Below are positions 1 to 6,389 of a DNA stretch of 18,863 bases, piece after piece. How positions within the stretch are numbered: the stretch's first letter is position 1; the number at the start of each line of letters is the position of its first letter. The stretch is taken from NCBI GenBank assembly GCA_035542775.1, contig DATKKX010000342.1, positions 1 to 18,863 on the forward strand. The letters are read 5' to 3'. The translations under genes were made by a program, and so were the position numbers. The notes below the pieces were generated by a model, which was given only the letters and a program-made list of their open reading frames with translations, did not search any database and had not been told where the DNA came from. The DNA comes from DATKKX01 sp035542775. Its GTDB lineage: Bacteria > Planctomycetota > Phycisphaerae > UBA1845 > UTPLA1.

Positions 1-461
1 TCACCAAGAACTTCAAGGAGACCAAGGAGGCCGAGAAAGCCGCCTCTGAGCTCAAGAAGCTGAAGTCCAACAGCAAGATCATGGACATGGTCAACCGGGC
101 CAAGGCGGATAAGGAGGCCAACGGCTGGCTGGACGTCGCCAGGATCTGCCGGCAGTACGGCGACAAGGAGGACGCCATTAAGTACTACGAGCGGATCATC
201 AAGAAATACGCCGAGACCGACGCGGGACGATTCGCCAGGTCCGAGATCGCGCCGCTCAAGAAGCTGAAGAAGAGCGCGGACGACGAGGAGGAGGACGAAG
301 ACCAGGGGAGCGATAACGGTAAGGCCAAGGAAAAGGACAAGGCCAAGGCCAAGGACAAAGGCAAGGCCAAGCCTGAGAAGGAACAGGAAAAGAAGAAGGA
401 GAAGAAGGAAAAGGAGGAAGGCGACGAAGACGAGGGCGACGAGGAAAGCGGCGGGGAATGA
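1..461 (+). CDS. 3' end of a TPR-like protein with charged C-terminal tail (5' end outside window)
   Basis: The reading frame is open from the window edge (first full codon at base 3) to TGA at 459-461, so the visible part is the last 152 residues. An internal ATG lies at 81, but the upstream codons continue the same Lys/Glu-rich helical character, so it is probably not the start. The stretch WLDVARICRQYGDKEDAIKY followed by YERIIKKYAETDAGRFA looks like one tetratricopeptide-type helix pair (BamD/YbgF-like repeats are similar). The last 60 or so residues are a low-complexity tail of Lys, Glu, Asp and Gly runs, probably disordered. The function cannot be assigned without the N-terminus. It ends 55 bases before the convergent ferredoxin gene. 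Confidence 0.75.
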   Translation, partial: TKNFKETKEAEKAASELKKLKSNSKIMDMVNRAKADKEANGWLDVARICRQYGDKEDAIKYYERIIKKYAETDAGRFARSEIAPLKKLKKSADDEEEDEDQGSDNGKAKEKDKAKAKDKGKAKPEKEQEKKKEKKEKEEGDEDEGDEESGGE

Positions 462-515
462 TAGACCTGTGCCGCGCTCACGGATCGGCGCCGGGCTTAT
501 GCTCCTCGCAAGTCC

Positions 516-794
516 CTACACCGCCCGCCGGTCTCGTTTCGCATAGTAATCGGCGTTGCGCTGCCTGAAGTATGCCCATTCGGCCGGCAGGGCGTCTTCC
601 TCGAAGATGGCCCCCATCTGGCATTCGTCCGAGCACAAACCGCAATCGATGCAGGTGTCGGGGTTGATGTACAGCATCTCCGCCCCCTGGAACGCGCGTT
701 CCTCGGCGGTGGGATGAATACAGTCAAGCGGGCATACGGCGATGCATCGCCCGTCCTTGATTCCCATGCACGGTAGTGCAATCACATAGGCCAT
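516..794 (-). CDS. 7Fe-type ferredoxin ([3Fe-4S]/[4Fe-4S])
   Basis: A 92-residue cytoplasmic electron carrier. Cysteines C9, C17, C21 and C25 plus the C48-x2-C51-x2-C54-x3-C58 set match the spacing of Azotobacter ferredoxin I. By that precedent C9, C17 and C58 would hold a 3Fe-4S cluster and C21, C48, C51 and C54 a 4Fe-4S cluster. The Cys normally four bases-of-sequence codons after the first (C11 of that protein) is Ile12 here, which fits a 3Fe rather than 4Fe first cluster. The tail EDALPAEWAYFRQRNADYY matches the conserved helix after the second cluster in this family. The usual CP after the last cysteine is CQ. The start at 794 is chosen because AGAGGAG lies six bases upstream and the family begins MAYVI; longer in-frame starts add unrelated sequence. 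The redox partner is unknown. It is alone downstream of its own promoter. Confidence 0.9.
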   Translation of the reverse strand: MAYVIALPCMGIKDGRCIAVCPLDCIHPTAEERAFQGAEMLYINPDTCIDCGLCSDECQMGAIFEEDALPAEWAYFRQRNADYYAKRDRRAV

Positions 795-845
795 GTCCGA
801 CTCCTCTTTGGCCGCCCGACCGGGAGCCCGCACCAGAACCCGGGG

Positions 846-874
846 ATTATAGAAACGCGTTTGCACCCCTTCCA
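846..874 (-). promoter_or_regulatory. Probable sigma70-type promoter of the ferredoxin gene
   Basis: On the minus strand a perfect TATAAT lies at 846-851. A weak -35 (TGGAAG, 869-874) sits 17 bases upstream. The expected transcript start near 838 gives a leader of about 45 bases before the AGAGGAG site and the ATG at 794. The call rests mainly on the perfect -10 in a GC-rich background. Confidence 0.5.
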
Positions 875-977
875 CGAAACCGGTGGGGCCGGCGGAACTG
901 CCGTCAGGCGGACGCCCGGCCCGCGAAGAGCCCGAGAATCCCTCGGCGGTAGGCGAAAAACTTGGACCGTCCAACAA

Positions 978-1049
978 AACCGGGACTGGCTCCCCTCGGT
1001 GGTGACAACCAGCTCCGAAAACGGGAAAGGTAGGGTGCCTGTCCCGGTT
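978..1049. repeat. REP-like imperfect inverted repeat
   Basis: Arms at 978-994 (AACCGGGACTGGCTCCC) and 1033-1049 are reverse complements at 15 of 17 positions, separated by 38 bases. The element lies in the gap between the glycosyltransferase stop and the ferredoxin promoter. It has no U-tract on either strand, so it is not a typical intrinsic terminator. The layout resembles paired REP elements. Confidence 0.55.
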
Positions 1050-1073
1050 CTGTTCGGATCGCAAATTCTAATG

Positions 1074-2330
1074 TCAGACTGGAGTCACTCGACCCAGGAT
1101 GCGAGTCTCATCGGGGGATACCAATTCATACATGGTGTTGCGCCAAACAAAGCGCCGCGACGTCAACGAGGACAGCATCAGCATCAGATGCAGGGGACCG
1201 GCGAAGCTGATTCCCCCTATGTCCCACCAGAAATCGCGCCAACTCCAACCCCGGGACGACAGCACCTTTCGCACCGCCAGTTGCGGCAGCACCGACCTGC
1301 CCGCGACGAGAGCGAGGATGGTGATCCAGCCGGCCAGGGCCGCGACCATGACCCGAGCGCTCCCCAGCCAGCCCAGCGCGCTGGCAAAGAACAGCGCCGC
1401 CGCCGCCGCCGCGCCGATGATGAGATTCAGGCAGAGCGTGAATCCCGCCACCCAGATCCCCGGCATGTACACCCGGGTAATCACCAGCTGGCGCCGGGCA
1501 AACGCCCAGAAGGCCCGCAGCGTCGTCGCGTCGGAGCTGGAAACCATGGCCTGCGGAACAAACCGGATTCGCAAACCGGCGCGACGAAGGGCGACGGTGA
1601 GCGACAGATCGTCGGAGACCGAATTCTCCCACAGCCGCGGAACGCCGATGCGTTCAAACGTCCGACGGCTGATGGCGGTCGCTCCGCCCCAGCAGAAGTT
1701 GAGCCTCTCGTCATCCAGCGTGGTCACCGTCGCCGCGTTCCAAACGCTGCGGATCCCCGCCGCCAGACCGCCCGCGGCCGTGTACCAGCGATAGCCGGTG
1801 GTCGCTCCCACCGACTCATCCTGCAGGGGCGCGATCAAGTGGCCCAGCCAGTCCTCACCTGGCACCGCATCCGAGTCTGCAAAGACCAGGACCTCGCAAT
1901 CCTCCGGCACCTCCGCGATCGCGGCCGTCAGATTGTGGATCTTCTGCGATCGCCGCTCGGCCAGTCCCGCAACCACCCGCCGACTTGGCGGCGAGGTCTG
2001 GTTCTCAGTCCACCCGCCGATGGCCGTGTACGCCGGATCCTGCGCCGACTCCAACGCAAATATGACCTCGTAGCGCTCATAGCGCTGTCGACCAAGCGCC
2101 AGAACGGTCTGCTCCAGCTTTTCGTCGACGCCGCAACACGGCATGATCACCGCCGCCTTCGGCTGAAACCGGAAGCGGCCCCTTTCGTCCTGCTGATCGC
2201 CGGCCCGAACGAGCGCCTCGTGAACGCGCCGATGGAAGCGGAGCCCGCGCAGGAATGCCCCCGCGCCCTGCAAAGCCGCCAGCAGCCACAGGACCAGAAC
2301 ACCCAGACAAACGTAATCATCCCAGGTCAT
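1074..2330 (-). CDS. Membrane-anchored glycosyltransferase, GT2/GT21 (ceramide glucosyltransferase/HpnI-like)
   Basis: A 418-residue protein that probably transfers a sugar from a nucleotide sugar to a lipid or polyprenol acceptor at the membrane. An N-terminal anchor spans about residues 7-25. The GT-A domain starts at AAVIMPCCGVDEKLEQ (59-74). The D1-like E94 region, the metal-binding DSD (152-154), FCWGGATAISRRTFE (212-226), the acidic SVSDD (237-241) and the RRQLV motif (279-283) follow in the order seen in ceramide glucosyltransferase and HpnI families. At least three more membrane segments follow between about 290 and 390. The start at 2330 is chosen because it directly precedes the anchor, but no strong ribosome site is visible. 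An in-frame ATG at 2416 has GGGAGG only three bases upstream, so the start is uncertain. The acceptor cannot be read from the sequence. Confidence 0.85.
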   Translation of the reverse strand: MTWDDYVCLGVLVLWLLAALQGAGAFLRGLRFHRRVHEALVRAGDQQDERGRFRFQPKAAVIMPCCGVDEKLEQTVLALGRQRYERYEVIFALESAQDPAYTAIGGWTENQTSPPSRRVVAGLAERRSQKIHNLTAAIAEVPEDCEVLVFADSDAVPGEDWLGHLIAPLQDESVGATTGYRWYTAAGGLAAGIRSVWNAATVTTLDDERLNFCWGGATAISRRTFERIGVPRLWENSVSDDLSLTVALRRAGLRIRFVPQAMVSSSDATTLRAFWAFARRQLVITRVYMPGIWVAGFTLCLNLIIGAAAAAALFFASALGWLGSARVMVAALAGWITILALVAGRSVLPQLAVRKVLSSRGWSWRDFWWDIGGISFAGPLHLMLMLSSLTSRRFVWRNTMYELVSPDETRILGRVTPV

Positions 2331-2607
2331 GGCGCAGCCGCACACCGTGTCTTCGGCGTCGGATCTCTCCACGCGGACTCCCCCGCGCAGGTCCCGCCGC
2401 ACGCTGAACGCGATCATAGCCTCCCGGAGAGCCGACGCCAGCCTGGCCGACCTTTCACGCCGCGCCTTCAAGAAGAACCGGCGACCGGGTAGCGTCGCCC
2501 CCCCGTGCCCGGCGTGGGGTGGGAGCGGCCTCTTGTCCTTGCCGTCGGCGACGGGGGCCGACGCCACGGCTCCGCCGGGCTTGCCAGGGTGATGCGAGTG
2601 CGCCACA

Positions 2608-3189
2608 ATGACAGGCGTGAATGCACCTCCCGGCAAAGGCAGACTCGAAGTCGTCCAGGGATCGATGTTCGCCGGCAAGACCGAGCACATGATCGCCCGG
2701 CTCCGCCAGGCCGTCACCGAGGGCAGGAACGTCAAGGCGTTCAAGCACTCCATCGACAATCGCTACGACCCCGACCACTTGGTCACCCACCGCCGGGACC
2801 AATTCGACGCTGTTCGTGTGCCCAGCGCGGATGCAATACCGCCGTTGTGCGACGGGGTCGGCTTTGTGGCCATCGACGAAGGGCACTTTTTCAAAATGGC
2901 CTTGATAGCCGTCGTGCGAGCCTTGTTGGATCGCGGCATCTCCGTCATCGTCGCCGGCATCAGCCACGATGCCTGGGGCCGGCCGTTTGAGCCGATGCCG
3001 CAGTTGGTGGAGATGGCCGACGAGGTCGTCACGCTGGAGTCGCCCTGCCGCGTCTGCGGCAAGCCGGCGCCGTACACGCAAAGGCTCACGCCGATCAACA
3101 CCCTTCACATGGTCGGCGGCCTCGACGACTACGAGCCCCGCTGCCGGGAACACTTTACGCCCTTCCCGGGCCCGCCGGAGCAGAGATGA
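2608..3189 (+). CDS. tdk: Thymidine kinase (type II)
   Basis: A 193-residue cytoplasmic enzyme that phosphorylates thymidine (and deoxyuridine) with ATP in pyrimidine salvage. The Walker A loop is GSMFAGKT (18-25). The catalytic Glu is E91 in IDEGHFF, where most relatives have DEAQF. AGISHDAWGRPFEPMPQL (116-133) is the segment after Walker B. A zinc site is formed by C147-x2-C150 and C179-x2-H182, with His replacing the usual last Cys. The lasso region TQRL...GGLDDYEPRCREHF is intact and the length is normal for the family. The ATG at 2608 lacks a strong ribosome site; a GTG three codons later is the only close alternative. A 7-bp hairpin (2543-2549/2557-2563) lies upstream. The nucleoside transporter starts one base after its stop, so the two are almost certainly co-transcribed. 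Confidence 0.93.
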   Translation: MTGVNAPPGKGRLEVVQGSMFAGKTEHMIARLRQAVTEGRNVKAFKHSIDNRYDPDHLVTHRRDQFDAVRVPSADAIPPLCDGVGFVAIDEGHFFKMALIAVVRALLDRGISVIVAGISHDAWGRPFEPMPQLVEMADEVVTLESPCRVCGKPAPYTQRLTPINTLHMVGGLDDYEPRCREHFTPFPGPPEQR

Positions 3190-3190
3190 C

Positions 3191-4480
3191 ATGTCCTTGA
3201 CGGTGGCACGCGGTCTCTTCGGCATCGTCGTACTGATCTTCATCGCTTGGTTGCTGTCCTCCGATCGCAGGCATTTCCCCTGGAAGGTCGTGCTGGTCGG
3301 TCTGGGCCTGCAATGGCTGCTGGCCCTGCTGGTCTTGAAGACCGGGCCAGGCCACGTGGTTTTCGACGCGTTCGGTTCGCTGGTGACCGTGGTTCTCGCA
3401 GGCGCGGACCAGGGGGCCAAGTTCGTTTTCGGTCCGTTGGCGGGCAACGATCCGGCCGTGGCCTGGCAAGCCATCGCTGGCATCAAGATCATGGCTTCCA
3501 TCATCGTTGTCGCCGCGATCTCGGCGCTGGCCTACCACTATGGAATCCTTCAGCGGGTGGTCAGCGCCGTCGCCTGGGTCATGCGCCAGGCCATGGGCGT
3601 CAGCGGGGCCGAAAGCCTGCCCTGCGGGGCCGGCGGCTTCCTGGGGCAGACCGAAGCCCCGCTGCTGGTCCGCCCCTATATCTCGCGGATGACCCGCTCA
3701 GAAGTGATGGCGATGATGACCACCGGCTTCGCCCACATCGCGGCGGGAGTGATGGCCGTCTATGTATTCATGATGGGCGGCGAGGATCCGGCCCGCCGCG
3801 TGCTCATCGCCAGGCACCTGCTCACCGCCAGCCTCATGGCCGGGCCGGGGGCGCTGGTGATGGCCAAGATATTGGTGCCGGAGCGCGATACGCCGCTCAC
3901 CTCCGGCAAGACGCCCGTGGTCTTGGAGCGAGAGACCTCCAGCCTGCTGGATGCGCTGACCCGGGGGGCCTCCCAAGGGATGACCCTGTCGATCAACGTG
4001 ATTGCGATGCTGGTAGCGTTCATCGCGTTGATCGCCATCCTGGATACCGCTCTCGCCGCCTTCGGACACGTGTCGTTCGTCGCCCCAGCCCTGGCCCGCA
4101 TCGGCATCGAGCGGCTCGACCTCAACAGCATCCTCGGCCTGCTCTTTTCGCCGGTGGCCTGGATTCTCGGCGTGGACGGGAGCGACAGCCGGATGTTCGG
4201 AAGCGTCCTGGGCAAGGCCATGGCCACCAACGAGTTTCTGGCCTACGGGTCGCTGAGTGAGATCGCCCGCAACGGCGGCATGTCGGAGCGATCCACCATT
4301 ATGGCCGTCTATTGCATCTGCAATTTCGCCAACTTCAGCTCGATCGGCATCCAGATCGGGGGCATCGGGGCCATCGCCCCCGACCGCCGGGCGGACCTGG
4401 TCTCGCTTGGCCCGCGAGCGATGCTGGCCGGCGCCATGGCCAGTTGGATGACCGGCTGCATCGCGGGCGTGTTGTTGTAG
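3191..4480 (+). CDS. Concentrative nucleoside transporter (CNT, NupC/SLC28 family)
   Basis: A 429-residue inner-membrane symporter for nucleosides, driven by sodium or protons in this family. The N-terminal pattern IAWLLSSDRRHFPWKVVL and a second block ending in FGPL are typical. GQTEAPLLVRPYISRMT (152-168) carries the Gln-Thr-Glu set that contacts the nucleobase in Vibrio CNT. The family motif TNEFLAY (346-352) and ANFSSIGIQIGG (380-391) supply the Glu and the Asn/Ser that contact the ribose. All of these residues are present, so the protein looks functional. The ATG at 3191 follows the tdk stop by one base, with GGAG inside the end of tdk ten bases upstream. The pairing with thymidine kinase suggests thymidine or pyrimidine nucleoside uptake followed by trapping as the monophosphate. 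Confidence 0.93.
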   Translation: MSLTVARGLFGIVVLIFIAWLLSSDRRHFPWKVVLVGLGLQWLLALLVLKTGPGHVVFDAFGSLVTVVLAGADQGAKFVFGPLAGNDPAVAWQAIAGIKIMASIIVVAAISALAYHYGILQRVVSAVAWVMRQAMGVSGAESLPCGAGGFLGQTEAPLLVRPYISRMTRSEVMAMMTTGFAHIAAGVMAVYVFMMGGEDPARRVLIARHLLTASLMAGPGALVMAKILVPERDTPLTSGKTPVVLERETSSLLDALTRGASQGMTLSINVIAMLVAFIALIAILDTALAAFGHVSFVAPALARIGIERLDLNSILGLLFSPVAWILGVDGSDSRMFGSVLGKAMATNEFLAYGSLSEIARNGGMSERSTIMAVYCICNFANFSSIGIQIGGIGAIAPDRRADLVSLGPRAMLAGAMASWMTGCIAGVLL

Positions 4481-4488
4481 AGTCGAAT

Positions 4489-4953
4489 ATGCACCGGCGA
4501 TCGAAGCTCCTCCCCATTCTCAAATGGGCCGCACTGGTCCTGTCCCTGGTGCTCCTCGCCTGCGCGGCGATCTCCGGGGTGCGCATGGTCTATTACGAAG
4601 GCTACGGCTGGGGGTTCCTATTGGACGAGGCCATCGTGACGGCCCATTGGGGTTTCGCCCCCCCGATCACGCCGCCGGGCCTCGCCCCCCGTGGCTGGTC
4701 GATTCGGCCGATGACGGTCCGCCTGGGGTTCCGTTTCCTGTCGCCCCGCGTTGAAACGTGGCCGGATGGCCGCACCGTTGCGTACTTGCCGATCTGGGTA
4801 TTTCTCACGCCCCTCCTCGTCGCGACCGCGCTGTTGTGGTGGCTCGATCGGCGAAGAATCCCGCCCGGCCACTGCCGCCGCTGTGGCTACGACCTGACCG
4901 GCAACACCAGCGGCCGGTGCCCGGAATGCGGGCTGGCGTGCAGGCCGGCTTGA
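4489..4953 (+). CDS. Small membrane protein with C-terminal CxxCGYDLTGN zinc ribbon
   Basis: A 154-residue protein of unknown function. One membrane segment lies near residues 9-27 (LKWAALVLSLVLLACAA) and a second near 100-120 (VAYLPIWVFLTPLLVATALL). It ends in a cytoplasmic-type ribbon with two CxxC knuckles, HCRRCGYDLTGN and RCPECG, which probably bind zinc. This arrangement of a two-TM protein with a CRxCGYDLxGN tail is common in Phycisphaerae-type planctomycetes, mostly as hypothetical proteins. It starts eight bases after the transporter stop, so it may be the third gene of the tdk-transporter operon, although no convincing ribosome site precedes its ATG and its role there is unknown. 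Confidence 0.75.
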   Translation: MHRRSKLLPILKWAALVLSLVLLACAAISGVRMVYYEGYGWGFLLDEAIVTAHWGFAPPITPPGLAPRGWSIRPMTVRLGFRFLSPRVETWPDGRTVAYLPIWVFLTPLLVATALLWWLDRRRIPPGHCRRCGYDLTGNTSGRCPECGLACRPA

Positions 4954-4964
4954 GCTGGCCGGTG

Positions 4965-4997
4965 CCCTGCCACCAGCTTGAGCTGGTGCGTACAGGG
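4965..4997. repeat. Palindromic hairpin in the tail of the tdk operon
   Basis: CACCAGCT (4971-4978) and AGCTGGTG (4981-4988) form a perfect 8-bp palindrome around TG. Outer arms CCCTG (4965-4969) and CAGGG (4993-4997) extend it. It begins 11 bases after the stop of the zinc-ribbon gene. No T-run follows, so it may protect the mRNA end or be a repeat element rather than an intrinsic terminator. Confidence 0.45.
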
Positions 4998-5072
4998 CTG
5001 GGGGCAGATCCCCCGCGGAAGCCGGCTTTGGCCGGACTTGTCTGCTGCGTCCTGAATTTTCTCACTTTTTCC

Positions 5073-5101
5073 TTGCCTGCCGCCAACAGTTAGGGTATAG
5101 T
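5073..5101 (+). promoter_or_regulatory. Probable sigma70-type promoter of the DUF3486-like gene
   Basis: The -35 TTGCCT (5073-5078, four of six consensus) and the -10 TATAGT (5096-5101, five of six) are separated by exactly 17 bases. This lies in the only clearly AT-rich part of the gap. The predicted start near 5107-5108 leaves a leader of about 285 bases before the ATG at 5393. Confidence 0.5.
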
Positions 5102-5107
5102 TAGGAA

Positions 5108-5392
5108 CGAGGGCGCACCGCTGCGACCCTGCGGAGCAGCCGCGCTGCGCCCACGCCGCGCCGCTGACAGCCGACGGCTTTGGAATGGCGGGAAGCCTCC
5201 AGCGGCCGATTGCGAGTCGAAGGGCCGGCGAAATTGCGTGTCGTTGCCGTGATTTGCAGTTAAAAAAATTCTGCCGTGCAAATGCAAAAGCCGCCGCGGC
5301 CATTGCCGCCGCCGTGCGATTCTTCCGGTCGTGTACCCGCATGGTTTCCGGGGCCGATGGCCGGTGTTTTTTCTAAAGAAGGAGTACTCACC
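5108..5392 (+). promoter_or_regulatory. Long structured 5' leader (candidate RNA element)
   Basis: Between the predicted transcript start and the ATG at 5393 no convincing gene is seen, but several hairpins can be drawn. The first has nested arms GGGCGCA/TGCGCCC (5111-5117/5146-5152) and GCTGC/GCAGC (5120-5124/5136-5140), and begins a few bases after the predicted start. A second is GGCTT/AAGCC (5176-5180/5193-5197). A third, ATTTGCA/TGCAAAT (5252-5258/5277-5283), encloses an A-run. It does not match a riboswitch class I recognise. The leader ends with a strong AAGAAGGAG ribosome site at 5377-5384ish, eight bases before the start codon. A regulatory role is inferred from structure and length only. 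Confidence 0.3.
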
Positions 5393-5953
5393 ATGTCCGA
5401 CGTCACCACCTCGACCGCAAGGCTCCCCATGCACGAGCCCCTCCTGCGTCAATCCCGCGCCTGCGCCGTCTTCGCCTGCCTCTCGCCCGCCGTGCGCGGG
5501 GAGCTCGATCGCGCCATCGTCAACCGTGATCCCCCCACCTACCGCGAAATCCATGCGAAGTTCCGCCTCGCCGAGCAGGGCGTCGGCTACTGGTCCCTCT
5601 ACCGCTACGCCCGCAAGCTGCGGCTCAACGCCGACCTGCTGCACCTCGCCCAGTTGACCGCCCCCGACGAGCCCGACCTCCTCGCCGCCCTGCCGAAGTT
5701 GCTCGCCCAGCGGCTCTTCCAGGCCCTCCTCTACGAAGACAATGCCAGCCCCAGCGAGCTCCATCGGCTCACCTACGCCTACCGGGCCGGCTCCAACGCC
5801 GCCCTCGCCCGCGAAAAGCTTACCGCCGCCCGGGCCACCGCCGGCCAATGCGTCCAGGGAAATCTCCGCGACAACTTACTGAAATTGCTGGTCAGCCAAC
5901 ACTCGACCGCCGCCGAGGCCCAGACGTCGAGAAGCCCGGCTGAGGCCGACTGA
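5393..5953 (+). CDS. DUF3486 (phage Mu Gp27)-like protein
   Basis: A 186-residue soluble protein. Residues about 28-80 (LSPAVRGELDRAIVNRD, then PPTYREIHAKFRLAEQGVGY and WSLYRYARKLR) match the DUF3486 pattern: a short helix that ends in LP/LS-x-x-VR-x-x-LD, then YREI and a recognition-like helix ending in a YARKLR segment. In phage Mu this family (Gp27) is thought to be a small-terminase-like or DNA-binding protein. The C-terminal half (PKLLAQRLFQALLYEDNASP onward) is helical with no motif I recognise. No terminase, portal or other phage gene is nearby, so it is an orphan, perhaps domesticated as a DNA-binding regulator. The start is supported by AAGAAGGAG eight bases upstream. Third-position C is very high here. 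The family call rests on pattern memory, hence moderate confidence. Confidence 0.65.
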   Translation: MSDVTTSTARLPMHEPLLRQSRACAVFACLSPAVRGELDRAIVNRDPPTYREIHAKFRLAEQGVGYWSLYRYARKLRLNADLLHLAQLTAPDEPDLLAALPKLLAQRLFQALLYEDNASPSELHRLTYAYRAGSNAALAREKLTAARATAGQCVQGNLRDNLLKLLVSQHSTAAEAQTSRSPAEAD

Positions 5954-6389
5954 AGGCCGACCCAGGGGCGGGGAGCGAGATGGCCGGCTAACGTCGGTCG
6001 TCTATGAGATTGATGAATCTGGGATCTCTGCGCCGGCGTGGATCGAGCTGACCAAGACCGCCTTCCCGACTTGCGTTCAGTGCGGCTACGACATAGCAGG
6101 CGATGTCCGTAGGGCTTGCTCGAAGGAAGACGCGACCCTGAGCACGGGACCGCGCACCGCGCCTACGGCCGGCCAGAACGGCCAGGATTGATCGGAGCAT
6201 CCGGAGCACGTGCCTCAAGGCTCCATCTCCCGTGGTTGCTCACGCCCCGCTTCTGTCCAAAAGACCTGTGGCACGGCCCTCTCGCTGGTGCGAGCGCAGG
6301 CGAGAGGCCTGTGCCACAGGAGGATGGCGGGCAGACGCTGACAGCCACGGCGACGGGTCTCGCCGGCCGTCACGCCGCTGCCCGATCGG
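5954..6389. other. Gene-free stretch between convergent genes
   Basis: No credible gene was found. The + frame from about 5991 to 6140 lacks a start but encodes FPTCVQCGYDIAGD, which resembles the CRRCGYDLTGN tail of the 4489-4953 protein and may be a decayed remnant. The rest holds the large hairpin at 6265-6320. Confidence 0.5.
6265..6320. repeat. Long intergenic stem-loop (MITE/REP-like or bidirectional terminator)
   Basis: Outer arms CCTGTGGCAC (6265-6274) and GTGCCACAGG (6311-6320) are perfect. Inner arms GGCCCTCTCGC (6275-6285) and GCGAGAGGCC (6300-6309) pair with one bulged C. The stem is about 20 bp with a 14-base loop. It lies 70 bases past the stop of the dockerin gene on the minus strand. 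There is no T-tract on either side, which favours a repeat element. Confidence 0.6.

Noticed and set aside
861..2492. A 543-codon open frame on the + strand
   Set aside because: It is antisense to the glycosyltransferase gene, has an Arg/Pro/Gln-rich translation with no motif, and is a typical shadow frame of GC-rich DNA.
2455..3504. A 349-codon open frame on the - strand
   Set aside because: It lies antisense to tdk and the nucleoside transporter, both of which have complete family motifs.
5185..5376. A 63-codon open frame inside the leader of the DUF3486-like gene
   Set aside because: It has no convincing ribosome site and no recognisable motif; the region is better explained as a structured leader. 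It could still be a leader peptide.
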